This document shows positions 8,501 to 18,600 of a stretch of DNA of 64,000 nucleotides, piece by piece. Position numbers and translations under genes: made by a program. Numbering within the stretch: the first letter of the stretch is position 1; every line of letters begins with the position of its first letter. A model generated the notes under the pieces. That model was not told the origin of the DNA, ran no database searches, and was given only the letters and a program-made list of their open reading frames with translations. Source of the DNA: Flammeovirga sp. SJP92 (GTDB lineage: Bacteria > Bacteroidota > Bacteroidia > Cytophagales > Flammeovirgaceae); NCBI RefSeq assembly GCF_001583495.1, contig NZ_LQAQ01000061.1, forward strand, positions 62,001 through 126,000. The letters run 5' to 3'.

Positions 8501-8944
8501 ATACGGATCATCAAGGTTCACCCAATATCCCATTTGCTTTGTCAATTCATCCCATTGTGATTTGAATTCCATTACAGTTTGCTTACAAGCTGCATTGTAA
8601 TCATCAACAGAAATCTTAGTACCAATATCCTCTTTTGTAATGCCTAACTCTTTTTCAACTTTCAACTCTACCGGTAAACCGTGAGTATCCCATCCAGCTT
8701 TACGCTTTACTTGAAATCCTTTTAATGTTTTGTATCTATTGAAAAGATCTTTTACAGCACGGCCCATTACGTGGTGAATACCAGGTGCACCATTTGCTGA
8801 AGGAGGTCCTTCATAGAAAACATGTGATGGATTGCCATCTCTTGTAGAGACAGACTTATCGAAGATATTTTGCTCTTCCCAATATTGACGGACTTCTTTA
8901 TTCGCCGCAACTAGATCAAGCCCTTTGTATTCCTTAAATCCCAT
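5573..8944 (-). CDS. ileS: Isoleucine--tRNA ligase
   Basis: A 1123-aa class I aminoacyl-tRNA synthetase that charges tRNA-Ile. The HIGH motif appears as GAPGIHHVMGR near residue 52, a form usual in Bacteroidota. The KMSKR loop is GTKMSKRLGN (K670 to R674). WDTHGLPVELKVEKELGI, the editing-domain region (TTPWTL, ~240) and a long C-terminal anticodon-binding part are all present, so the enzyme looks complete and of the long, eukaryote-like type. It is a single-gene transcript: repeats lie downstream, a 700-bp non-coding stretch lies upstream, and it has its own terminator. The ATG at 8944 is the first start and directly precedes the conserved KEYKGLDL. Confidence 0.97.
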   Translation of the reverse strand: MGFKEYKGLDLVAANKEVRQYWEEQNIFDKSVSTRDGNPSHVFYEGPPSANGAPGIHHVMGRAVKDLFNRYKTLKGFQVKRKAGWDTHGLPVELKVEKELGITKEDIGTKISVDDYNAACKQTVMEFKSQWDELTKQMGYWVNLDDPYITFDKKYMESLWYLLKELYNKDLLYKGYTIQPYSPAAGTGLSSHELNQPGCYRDVTDTTITAQFKVEKDDKSAALYENAHGDVYILAWTTTPWTLSSNAALAVGEKIDYVKVKTYNAYTHEPITVILAKDRLNAYVTKKQLDADFDAYEKGAKLVPAQVVGEYKGAELVGVKYEQLLQFVKPEGKAFEVIPGDYVTTEDGTGIVHIAPTFGADDQRVANQAGISPIVVFDEKGNPLPLVDKTGRYVKEMGEFGEQFVKAEYEEDEVSGAKDYKSMDVRIAIKLKTENRAFLVAKYVHSYPHCWRTDKPVLYYPLDSWFIRTTVVKDRLVELNKTINWKPKATGEGRFGNWLENLVDWNLSRSRYWGTPLPIWRTEDGNEEICIGSVAELGEQVKKSVAAGVMPRDPKYITDSGELTEEFDLHRPYVDDIILVSESGKPMTRELDLIDVWFDSGAMPYAQWHYPFENKEVFDGSFPADFIAEGVDQTRGWFFTLHAIAGMTQDSVAFKNVISNGLVLDKTGTKMSKRLGNVINPFETMDEHGADATRWYMISNANPWDNLKFDLEGVKETKRKFFGTLYNTYSFFSLYANLDNFTYSEAEVPMEERHESDRWILSRLNTLIKEVDAALNDYEPTKAARAIQAFTIEDMSNWYVRLNRKRFWKGEYASDKIAAYQTLYTCLETISVLMSPIAPFFSDRLFQDLNAATGKDQAESVHLAFFPKVNEELINIDLEEKMHLAQVISSLTHSIRKKEKLKVRQPLQRILIPDVNAKVTAQIKAVEAVIAHEVNIKEIEFLTEENEGMFVKHIKPNFATLGRKYGKLMKGIAGTVNQMSQDDIKAIESTGSYTFDVDGNEVVLGIEDVLITSDDIPGWSMAKDQGITVALDITLTEELKKEGIARDIVNRVQNIRKDTGLEVQDKINIVAEKGDELVNGAFESFKDYICEETQAVSLSVEDSVADATVLDLDGVEVKLKVSK

Positions 8945-9150
8945 TGATTATAGAATGAAATTGTCTAATTTTTTTTGCTTTGCCTGCACACAAGGGTACA
9001 GATCACGCAAATATCGTAATTTGTTTTTAAATCAGAAACTAACTTTTGATGATCTTCGATATTATTTACAAGAAGGGATTAATATTCAAAGAAATAGTGA
9101 TTTTTATAGAATCTATTTCTTTTAAAAGTAAGTGGTGTAAACCTTCAGAG

Positions 9151-9573
9151 TACTACTTTCAAGCTTCTTTGTTCTTCACTTTTGTCTTGAAACAAAAACG
9201 AAGCAAAAAATTCAAGGCTTTGAAGGCAAAGGAAGTTGATACAATGTAAACCAAGTTTTAGTTATTTATTCTTTTATTAGAAATCAGGAGATTTCTGATG
9301 ATCCGTTGACACGAATGACGCTTTCGCTTAACATTCGCGCCAGTGGGTTTTCTACCATTTTTAGTTTGGTAGTGCTCCCCCGGCCTTGAAGGGAAAAGCG
9401 TTAAGAATTCCATGGATTGAGCCGTTAAAAATGATTTTCTTGTTTGAGCTTTAGCGAGTTTAAAATCATTTAGGCGAAAGGAATGGAATTTAGCTTTTGA
9501 CTTCTAAGCCTAGATTTTTTGCTTCGTTTTTCATCAATGGAAAAATGAAGAAGAAAGAAGCTTGAAAGTAGGA
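9151..9573. repeat. Interspersed inverted-repeat element with internal hairpins
   Basis: A left arm (9151-9230) and right arm (9496-9573) are imperfect reverse complements over ~78 bp; both contain ACTTTCAAGCTTCTTT and AACGAAGCAAAAAAT. Between them lie further nested hairpins: CGAATG/CATTCG at 9312-9337, CTACCA/TGGTAG near 9352-9372, AATTCCAT (9406-9413) with ATGGAATT (9483-9490), and AAATGATTTT (9429-9438) with AAAATCATTT (9462-9471). It fills most of the 704-bp gap between ileS and the histidine kinase. The flanks 8945-9150 and 9574-9648 show no gene. No transposase gene is inside, so if mobile it is non-autonomous. Multi-copy status is inferred, not shown. Confidence 0.75.
9312..9337 (-). 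repeat. REP-like hairpin with GAAA loop inside the inverted-repeat element
   Basis: Read on the minus strand, this is CGAATG, then TTAAGCGAAAGCGT, then CATTCG. The 14-nt core matches the RAYT-associated repeats at 3774-3788 (TTAAGCGACAGCGT) except for one loop base, while the outer stem is a different but still perfectly paired sequence. It appears to be a second REP family with the same architecture. Confidence 0.7.
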
Positions 9574-9648
9574 CATAAAAAGCTTGCAGAAATGTCGATT
9601 AACTAGATAATGAAAGCTTAGTTTACAATACAACCAACTTCTCATCTG

Positions 9649-11763
9649 TTATTTTAAACAAGGAATTTCCAAAGAGAATGTAGATCCTTGTTTTAATTCA
9701 GATGTTAATGAAATTTCTCCTTTCAATAATTTCACAAACCTGGCAGTCATTGGCAATCCAAAACCTAGACCTTCTCGATCTGGGCTTGGGGCCACAAAAC
9801 TTTCGGGCATTCTAAATATTGAATCCATTTTTTCTTCTGTGATACCTGGGCCATGGTCTGTTATTGAAAGGGTAAAACTGCTTTCAGTTCTTTGAGATAA
9901 AATCTTTATTTCACCTCCTTCTGGAGAATATTTCATGGCATTGGACAAGAGATTTCTCACACTAAAACTTAGCAATTGATAATCGGTATCTAATATTGTA
10001 TTGGAAGGTAAATCGATATCAAAAACAATTTTTTTACGGTCGATGACCTGCTGGTATAAGCTTAGGTTGGCTTCCAGAATCTCTTTAAAATCTACTTTTT
10101 CTATATTTAACTCTATTTTTTCGTCTTGCAACATGGCCCAGTTCAGAAGGTCATTGATTAATCGGATGACGTTATCAATTAGAATTTCAGAATTGACTAA
10201 TTCTTCATACACGGTAGATTCCTTATCCACCTTGCCGATCAAGCCAAAAACTTGGTTTCTTACACTAATTAAAGGGCCTTTTGCGTCATGCCCAATCACT
10301 GAAAACATTCTGTCTTTAATTTGATTGGCATTGAGTAGTTCTTTTTGAGATTGAGACAATACACTATTAATCATCATCAATTCTTCGTTGTGATCTCTTG
10401 CTACTTTTGCTTTTTCTCTTTCAAGTTTTGCATTTTTTCTGGTTTGAATAAACCATAATACTAAAAGCACACCGCCCAACAGCACCACAATTAAAAGAAC
10501 AATCAGGAGGCTGGTTTTCTCTTTTTCTTGTTCTAGAATAAGGTCTTTAATGTATTTATCTTGTCGTAAATCAATGATCTGTAATTCTTTAAAATAAGTA
10601 TCAAAATAAGCATTGGAATAGGAGATCGCTTCCATTTCTTTCTGTTCTGTACTTTTGGATTGGGCAATTTTTGAGTTCCTTAATAACTCGTTGGATAACT
10701 TGAAATCTTTTCTTTTTACTGCTACTTCTGATAAACCTACTAATGCTTCTTCTAAGTTTTTAAAATCTTGGAAACGTTTGGAATACCAAATAGCTGAATC
10801 GTAATACATTTTGCTTTCAGCCAATTGATGATCTAAAAGAGAGATATCACCAAGTTCATTGAAAATAAATGCTTTATCAGAATCATAATTGTTTCCCATA
10901 TTTCCCAAAGCTTGAAGATAATAGGATTTACTGACGGCATATTTTCCTTGGTTAAAATTAAATTTACCAAGGTTTTTAAGCACTAAATAATGGTTTTTGG
11001 TACTTTTGGATGAGAAAGATAGTGCTAGTAAAAATAGGGAATCGGCAGTAGAATACTCTTTCAGAAGCATTTGACTTTCTCCCATATAACTATAGATTTT
11101 TGATGCTCTCAATGAATCTTTTGATTCAATTGTATAAGGAAGTGCTTTATCAAAATAAACTAAGGAACGGTCATATTTCTCAATCGCAACGGCCAATCTT
11201 CCAATCTGATAATTCACCTCCGCAATGCAACTGCTGTCGTTTAAGTTTTGAGCTAAAACCAATGCTTTTTGAAGGTTATCATTGGCATTTAAATAGCTGT
11301 AATTATTATAATAATAGGCTGATAGTTTGATTAATACATTATAATTTTTTCGCCAGAAAACCTCCTCATCATTGCTATTGATAAATTGATCAAAAGTGAG
11401 GTTATTACTGTGCAATATCAAGTGATTTTGACTTATAGAAAGTAAAAGCTGTTCTGCAGTTTCTCTTGGAATTTCATTGATGTATTCCACCCCAACATAC
11501 AGGCTATCCAATGACCTCTGATAGTTTTCTTTAAAAGTATAATACCTTGAAAGGTTAACGTAAGCGCGTACAATTTCATGCGTGGATGACATGTTAGTGG
11601 CCATTATTAAAGCCTTCTCTGCCATTTTATAACTTTCTAAAGGAGAGTCATAAAAAAGATCTTCTGCAGAATCATTGTAAAACTTAGGTGTTTCTTCAGC
11701 GTAAGCGTTAGTAATCAATAAAACTATTAGAGATGAAAGAATATATGGTAGTTTGTTAATCAT
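9649..11763 (-). CDS. TPR-containing sensor histidine kinase
   Basis: A 704-aa membrane-bound sensor kinase. A signal peptide (cleavage near AYAEE) leads to a periplasmic region of about 370 residues built of TPR-like helical pairs. A transmembrane helix follows (~410-435, LLIVLLIVVLLGGVLLVLW), then a coiled linker, the dimerisation domain with phospho-acceptor H492 in VIGHDAKGPL, and an HATPase_c domain with N-box NLLSNAMKYS, DHGPGI and GFGLPMTARF. This architecture is common in Bacteroidota. The partner is probably the divergently transcribed response regulator at 11876, 112 bp away. The signal sensed by the TPR region is unknown. Confidence 0.93.
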   Translation of the reverse strand: MINKLPYILSSLIVLLITNAYAEETPKFYNDSAEDLFYDSPLESYKMAEKALIMATNMSSTHEIVRAYVNLSRYYTFKENYQRSLDSLYVGVEYINEIPRETAEQLLLSISQNHLILHSNNLTFDQFINSNDEEVFWRKNYNVLIKLSAYYYNNYSYLNANDNLQKALVLAQNLNDSSCIAEVNYQIGRLAVAIEKYDRSLVYFDKALPYTIESKDSLRASKIYSYMGESQMLLKEYSTADSLFLLALSFSSKSTKNHYLVLKNLGKFNFNQGKYAVSKSYYLQALGNMGNNYDSDKAFIFNELGDISLLDHQLAESKMYYDSAIWYSKRFQDFKNLEEALVGLSEVAVKRKDFKLSNELLRNSKIAQSKSTEQKEMEAISYSNAYFDTYFKELQIIDLRQDKYIKDLILEQEKEKTSLLIVLLIVVLLGGVLLVLWFIQTRKNAKLEREKAKVARDHNEELMMINSVLSQSQKELLNANQIKDRMFSVIGHDAKGPLISVRNQVFGLIGKVDKESTVYEELVNSEILIDNVIRLINDLLNWAMLQDEKIELNIEKVDFKEILEANLSLYQQVIDRKKIVFDIDLPSNTILDTDYQLLSFSVRNLLSNAMKYSPEGGEIKILSQRTESSFTLSITDHGPGITEEKMDSIFRMPESFVAPSPDREGLGFGLPMTARFVKLLKGEISLTSELKQGSTFSLEIPCLK

Positions 11764-11875
11764 GAGATAGAATAAAAAAGAGGATTTAAATTAGTTGGAA
11801 ATGTATATTGTAATATTTGATTATTTCAAAATTTTCAACTAAATAACATTATAAACTTAACAATCTGCAATTATA

Positions 11876-12556
11876 ATGTGTAATACCAATTCAATTTTAC
11901 TTGTTGACGACCACCCTATTGTACGCTCAGCTCTTATTCCAATTATTGACGTTATTCCTAATACTCAAATCATTGGTCAAGCAGAAGACGGTGAAGACGG
12001 ATATCAAAAAGCCGTATCATTATCACCTCAATTAATTATAGCCGACATCGAAATGCCTAAAATGAATGGTGTTGAGATGGTTAAAAAAATAAAATCTATA
12101 GCACCTAATACAAAAGTTATTTTTATCACAAGTCATAGTGACCTGTTTACTTTTGAAGAAGCATTAAGCCTTGATGTGGACGGTTATATCTTCAAGGAAA
12201 ATGCGATGAAAGAAATAAGGAGCTGTATAGACGCTGTATTACAGAATGAAAAGTTCACTTGTGAGAAATTTAAACAATTCATTCAGATCAATCAAAAAAA
12301 AATTGATAGAATACGAAAAAATAAGCTTTTAGTCACCCAATTAACCAAAACGGAGCTAGAAGTACTGGGGCTTATTTCAAAAGGCAAGTCATCTCCTCAG
12401 ATTGCTGATCAGCTTTTCAAAAGCATCAAAACCATTGAGAATCATAGATATAATATCTGCAAAAAGCTGGAAGTAACAGGTAACAATCAATTACTCACTT
12501 TTGCAGTAAAGCAACGAAAAATACTAGCAGAATTTATGGAAACTGATAAAATATAA
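11876..12556 (+). CDS. LuxR/NarL-family response regulator
   Basis: A 226-aa two-domain regulator. The receiver domain carries acidic pocket D11-D12, phospho-acceptor D57 in IADIEMPKMNG, T/S at FITSH and K in GYIFKEN. A LuxR-type helix-turn-helix follows at the C-terminus (LTKTELEVLGLISKGKSSPQ..IKTIENHRYNICKKL). It is transcribed divergently from the TPR kinase at 9649, suggesting a cognate pair sharing a control region. Its transcript ends at the bidirectional hairpin at 12558. The target genes are unknown; the two giant secreted-protein genes next door are possible candidates only by position. Confidence 0.93.
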   Translation: MCNTNSILLVDDHPIVRSALIPIIDVIPNTQIIGQAEDGEDGYQKAVSLSPQLIIADIEMPKMNGVEMVKKIKSIAPNTKVIFITSHSDLFTFEEALSLDVDGYIFKENAMKEIRSCIDAVLQNEKFTCEKFKQFIQINQKKIDRIRKNKLLVTQLTKTELEVLGLISKGKSSPQIADQLFKSIKTIENHRYNICKKLEVTGNNQLLTFAVKQRKILAEFMETDKI

Positions 12557-12557
12557 A

Positions 12558-12587
12558 AAAGTGGGCTACAAAATTATAGCCCACTTT
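12558..12587. terminator. Bidirectional terminator between response regulator and protease
   Basis: An 11-bp perfect stem, AAAGTGGGCTA (12558-12568) / TAGCCCACTTT (12577-12587), sits between two convergent genes. The A run on its left gives a U run for the minus-strand transcript. It is only weakly T-rich on the right. Confidence 0.8.
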
Positions 12588-12607
12588 AAATCACGCTCTA
12601 TTCAAAT

Positions 12608-15600
12608 CTATTTGATGATTAGTTTTGTCAACCATAACTCTGATGTCTGTCCTTCAAATCGGACAATATACATCCCTGATAATAGATGACTTAAATTCAA
12701 TTGATTTTGACTTACCCCTAATTCTTGAGTAAATACTTTTTTACCATTCATGTCCATGATAAAAATAGTCCCTGCCTCATGATGCTTGACTTTCACCTCT
12801 CCTTCCGTAGGATTAGGGAATACATTAATCACATCTTTAGAGAAAGTAATGATAGATGTTGGATCAGTACTGTCTTTCACTTTTACAGTATAAGTTTCCT
12901 TTGTTAATTTATCTTCTGAGAAAACTTCAAACTCCAAACCTTCTTCCAATACTAAACTATCCACGCCTGACGTCTGAATCCATTGATCTTGTGTCATCAC
13001 CGCTCCTGTAGATAATTTGAAACTGATGACCAACTTTCCTTCAATGTCAAACAGCGACTCATCCAATAAAATCTCCTGATCAGTGATTTCAGCTTCAATA
13101 TCATCTGCAAGGTGATCATTTAAACCTGCTAGAAGGGTGAAAGATTGAAGTTCCGCTTGATCATTTTGCTGTCTCGCAGTAGTGACTGTATAGTACTTTG
13201 TTTTACTTAAATCTTCTGAAACTACCTTCAGCATAAAATCATCAGAGTGATTCACTTTCGTTTCATCTGTCATCAATGTATCTGATCCCATTAAGATGAT
13301 AGATCTATTTGCTTTTTCGATAGATACCAATGCGTTTGTCAGATTATCTTCTTTATGAGCATCGATTGAAATTCCATCAGTGGTTACTACACCTTCAATG
13401 TCAGCTACAAGATCATTATTCAACAAGCTTGAGATGGCATAAGATGTGATTTCTGCTTCATCATTTAATGGAGGCAAGCATTCTATAGACCATAATGATG
13501 CATTAGATTGATCAAATGATCGTACTTCTACCACAATTGGAGCTGTGAGGTCAAATACCGAAGTGTAATCCACTTGTTTGCCTTTATAATATAATTGAGC
13601 ACCTGGAGAAATAGAGAATTGTAATGTCAACTCCGCAATATCCATTTGCTTTGCTGGAATCAGTTTGATCTCTCTATTTTCCTCATCAATTGTCCCGAAA
13701 GTCGATAATCCTTGAATTTTTACACTATTAATACTGTGTAATGATTCTGCAGTTTTTTTATCATAGAACATAGAGAAACCAATCGCTTTGCTCAAACCTT
13801 CGTTGATCACGCCTTCCTTAAGAGAGCCAGACCAAGGATCTACTTCCCATATTTGATAGAAGTCTGTCGTGAGCTGATTGTCTCTTGATGCCAAATACAT
13901 TTTACCAATATTATGATCAAAGAAAAGGTGCGGATGTGGAGAAGTTCCGGTGAAAATTGGTAGTGAACTGATTTTTGTTGTTGTCCAATCTTCATCGTTG
14001 ATGATATAGATATTACCAAGTTGATCCATTCCATACAGCACTCCTGAAATATCACAAGTAATGGTTTTGATGGATGTATTCGTTAAAGTACCTTCCAAAG
14101 TAGACGCTCCCGTTGCTCTATCGATACTGTAAATTTCAGGTGTATAATATGCCATACCGTAAAGTTTGTCTTTCGGCTCACTGTAGCACATATCTCTCAA
14201 CTCAATATCAGAGAAGCCAATATTGCTGATTTCACCCGTAAATGGATCAATTGTAGAAAGCATTCCGCCAGTTGAACTGTTGTACCATTTGTTCTTGGCA
14301 ATTGTACCCGCATAGACATAAAATCCATTCACCTGCTTGATATTTCTTGGCTGTTTGATGTTCTGCATATGGAAACTGATCGGTCCCGGATAAACACCTT
14401 CTGCACCTAAAATATTATAAGCAAAAACAGTATTCAATGGTTGCACATTAATTGTCTTCTGAAGAATATTGTTGCCAATTACTTCATCTGTAGAAGAAAT
14501 TAACTCAATTTTAATTTCGGTAATTGTTTCTACTAAATCAATGCTAGAAAATAAAACCTCCTTCATTGATTTACCTTCATGACCACTCACTTCAACCACC
14601 TCTTTTTCAACACCATCTACGATCAATTTCAATTGGTATGATTCCGAGTTAGGTGTTTTATTTTCAATCATGACAGGAATCGCGTAAGCATCCGGTGTTA
14701 TGTATTTTTCAAGCTCAATGCTTTTTACAGCTAGATCATGTTTTGGTGCTTGTCCTTCTAAAATAATGGAATAATCTTCCACTTCTCCTGTAAAAACAAT
14801 TCCTTCAGGATTCATTTCACCAAATGATAAAACACGAATTCTCAACCTCTTTTTGCCTGGTTCAACATCATAAGGCGGATCAATGATGCCTTTCATTTGC
14901 TGAGGATTGATAGGTTCGAACTCAAACCCTTCTTCCTCTTCAAACTTGCCGTTGAAATTCCAGTCGATCCAATATTTACCTGCACCAGAACCATCATTTT
15001 TGGTTACAATCAATTCCGCAGTTTCACCATATTTGATTGTTAATTCCTGCCCTGAATAATCTTCATACATATTATCGCCAGAGGTTTGATTGATATCACC
15101 CATCATTACATTCGTGATAAACACACCACCAAATCCTAGCGCTGGTTCATAATCTGATTTAAACCTTACCACTGAAGTATCATTTCTTCCTACTCCATCA
15201 TTTTCCAAAATAGTGTAAGCCTTCACTTCGTATTGAATTCCAAAAGTGTTGAATACATCTGGCTCATCAAATTCAATATCTACAGATCTTCCCGATTCCA
15301 GAAGACGGTTTACATTTTGAACTCTTGGAGTACCATCATTAATGGTATAAGCAACCTTGAAAGATGAAATGTCTTCTTTACCAAAGTTAGATACTGTTAC
15401 ATATACTCTCTCTGCACCTGTTAAGCCAACATGAGTAACAGGGTGCTGAATTGCAGTAACACCGGCATCGAAATCAACACTGTGTTCTACTTGAGATACC
15501 GTAGCCACCCAACCTTCTTCGTTAACTGCTTCATCAGAATAAAATAAGAAGCTTAATCCACCGCCTAATACTGTTGAAGTAAATGTAGTTTGATTATTAT

Positions 15601-18600
15601 CGCCTAATGCACCGTTCAAGACTGCAATTGGTTCACCTCTGGCATTTGTTCCATCAAATACATACAGGTAATCATACCCTTCCTCCAATTGGAAAGAAGT
15701 AAATTCGACTTTTACTTTTTTCGTTGGATCAGCCGGAACAAAATTGTGGACACTTCTTGTGTTATCAGGATAATTAAACACTCTTGTACCGCCATCTGTG
15801 AAAACAACATCATCACTTACTGTAGTTGTTTGTGTGTAATCATGAGCGGCCATTGGAACGATGTAACCGAAATTATAGAATCCACTTCCTTGAAGCGTAT
15901 TATTTTCAATTTTGGAGTCGTTAGCATGCTCTGCATTACCTTTTACATAATATAAAGCATCTTCTTCAGAAAAATCTCCTAAGGCAACAAACGTGTAGTT
16001 TTTAGTATTGAAAGTTGGTAATTCAGTACTAAACGTTTCTTTTTCTTCTTGATTCAATACGCCATTTTTGTAGACTTCATAAGAGAAATCAAACGTCTCT
16101 AGATTTTTTGATCCAATATTGGCAATCATAAATTTCACCTCCGCTTCTTCTAAACGTAATGAATGATTAGGATGATCGATTTCCAATAAAGCCACGTCGT
16201 ATTCTGCTTTTTCAGAAAGGTGAATATTATCAATACCGACTTGATCTCCTTCAATAGCCCAAGAGATCACACCTGATGGGTAACGGCAAAGTGCTTTCAA
16301 TTCGATCTTAATAGGTTCGCCAAGAAAGTCCGTTAAATCAAAGTACATTTTTTCTCTTTTCAGAAGGGCTGTTTCACTGCCCAAGAAATAACTTTGGCCT
16401 TTGATATCTGAAACAGGTTGACCGTTGACATACACTCTGAAAATACTTTGGTTTCTAGAAACAGAGTAAGCCATTTTAGCATCTAAAGTGAATAATAATG
16501 AGTTAATCCCATCAGGAATTTCGGTTTTTAGCGTCGCTGTTGAAATAAATGTCGGGTTGGCATTCCAAACCTCTTGCGTAGAACCATCACCGTAAAAAGT
16601 GGCGCCTGTAAGTCCTCCTTCAAATTTCAAGTAATGAGAGTTCACTTCAGTATCGTAGTTGATCGTTGCGTTACCCGCTTTTGATTTTTCAATGGTCAAA
16701 TAATTGGAAGCTCCGTCATCAAAGCCTTCGTCAAAAGGGAAATTACTAATTGCTCCTTTTACACTCAAATCAACCGCTTTCGATCGTACTCCAACTATAT
16801 TCTTCTCTTTATTGACCGCTCTTACGGCGTACCAATACTGTCCTGCTTCAGGTGAAAATTGTGTGGTGGTTACTTCATCAATCACTTTCATTTCTCCCTC
16901 TTCCATTCTCATTACTTCATAAGAAGTTGCTCCAACAACACCTGTCCAGCTCATCACATCTGATGAACTGCTTACAATTTCAGGACGACCAATAACACTA
17001 AATCCAGTGGTGCTTTCATCAAAATATTTACCATTGATCACTCTTACTTTCAAATTACCTTTTGCTTCTGAAGAAGTAGCGTAAGTATAATTTCTAGCAC
17101 TTGGAGCCAATTCCGCAACAGTTTGATAATTCATTCCACTGTCTTCTGAGATTTGAACAACAAACGCGTCAGTATTATTTTGAGGAGCTGACCAATAGAT
17201 CATCATTTCCTTCTCGGCTACGTAAGATTCACCTCCAACTGGAGATAATAAAGTCACTCCTTTTTCTACAAAATCCCATGTGATGCTAAAGTTTTGAGGA
17301 CCTTGAGGAACTGTATTACCATTCACCACAAATTCATAGTAACCTGATTCAGGAAGGTCAATCACCACTTGCTCAATATTGTTTAAATGATCCTCTTTGT
17401 TTGTGGCCAATTGTGATGGATTTTGAGCATCTAACACCAAAGGAAGAGTTGTTGTCCCGTTGTGTACTACTGTTAAATCTAAATCATTAATCAAAGCATT
17501 GGGTGTAAAAGGAATGCTTGGATAATCGCTCCACGAAAGCATTACTTTTAACTGACCCGTCCCTTCTGGCACCCAGATTTTGAAAGTCTCTTGATCACCT
17601 GTCTCTACATTACCTGATGCAAAATGATTATTCTTAATCACTTTCGCCGCTCTCAAAGCATTCATTTCACCATAGCCGTAAGCGAAGTCTGGTCCTGCCT
17701 CACCTAAATCTGTAGCTGTATTACAAAGCACCCCTTTGATCAAATCAGCTCTAGGCAACTCACTATTTTCCTTTTTGTATAATTCATAAAGTTGAATAGC
17801 CACACCTGACACCAATGGAGTCGCTTGAGAAGTACCATCCATCAACTCATAATCATTAAAAAATGAGCATGAATATACATCAACACCTTTTGCCGCAATG
17901 TGTGGACCATGTCGACCATCATCTACAGGACCCCAGCTAGAGAAACTACTCATTGCTCCTGTTTGCGTTAGCGCTCCAACGGTCAGGATATTTTTTGCTG
18001 TTTTAGAACTTGTCCCATATTGGAAATTACCTCTTGAATTACCAGAAGAAAAAACATGCAATACATGAGGCTGTTCCCAAGTCACTTGATCCAATTCAGC
18101 ATCACTGTTGATATAAGGCCATAAAAAACCACCTGGGTGAGGAATACCATATGAGTTTTGAGTAATAGAAACTTCATTTTCTAAAGCGGCACCCATCATT
18201 TCTTCACCAGTTGTCAAGCCATTTCTACCTATATTGAAATTCCAAGATTCAATCTTTACGTTATGAGCAATACCCACACCCATAGGGTCTACCAAGCCAC
18301 GGCCGGCCATAATCCCTGCCACGTGATTACCATGAGCAAAAAGGTGGTCTTCTAATTCATGTGAAGTTACTCTGCCATTGAAATCAAGGTGAGGTTCAAC
18401 ATCTTGATCCCAAATACCAACCGTAATACCTTCTCCTGTCAGCATCTGATCAGCTCCCAAATAGCCCATCAAGGCATCTTGGCCCACCATTTTCTGCCCT
18501 ACAATATCGTCTTTCTCCACTTTTGGAGGGATTGGCCCTGCATACTTCAACCAAGAAAAAGCATTGATTTCCTTTAGTTGATCAATATGCACTTGACATC

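Noticed and set aside
8925-9249. Small plus-strand ORFs (66 and 67 codons) upstream of ileS
   Set aside because: They run through the left arm of the inverted-repeat element or oppose the ileS start; the translated sequence (QASLFFTFVLKQKR...) reflects the repeat, not a gene.
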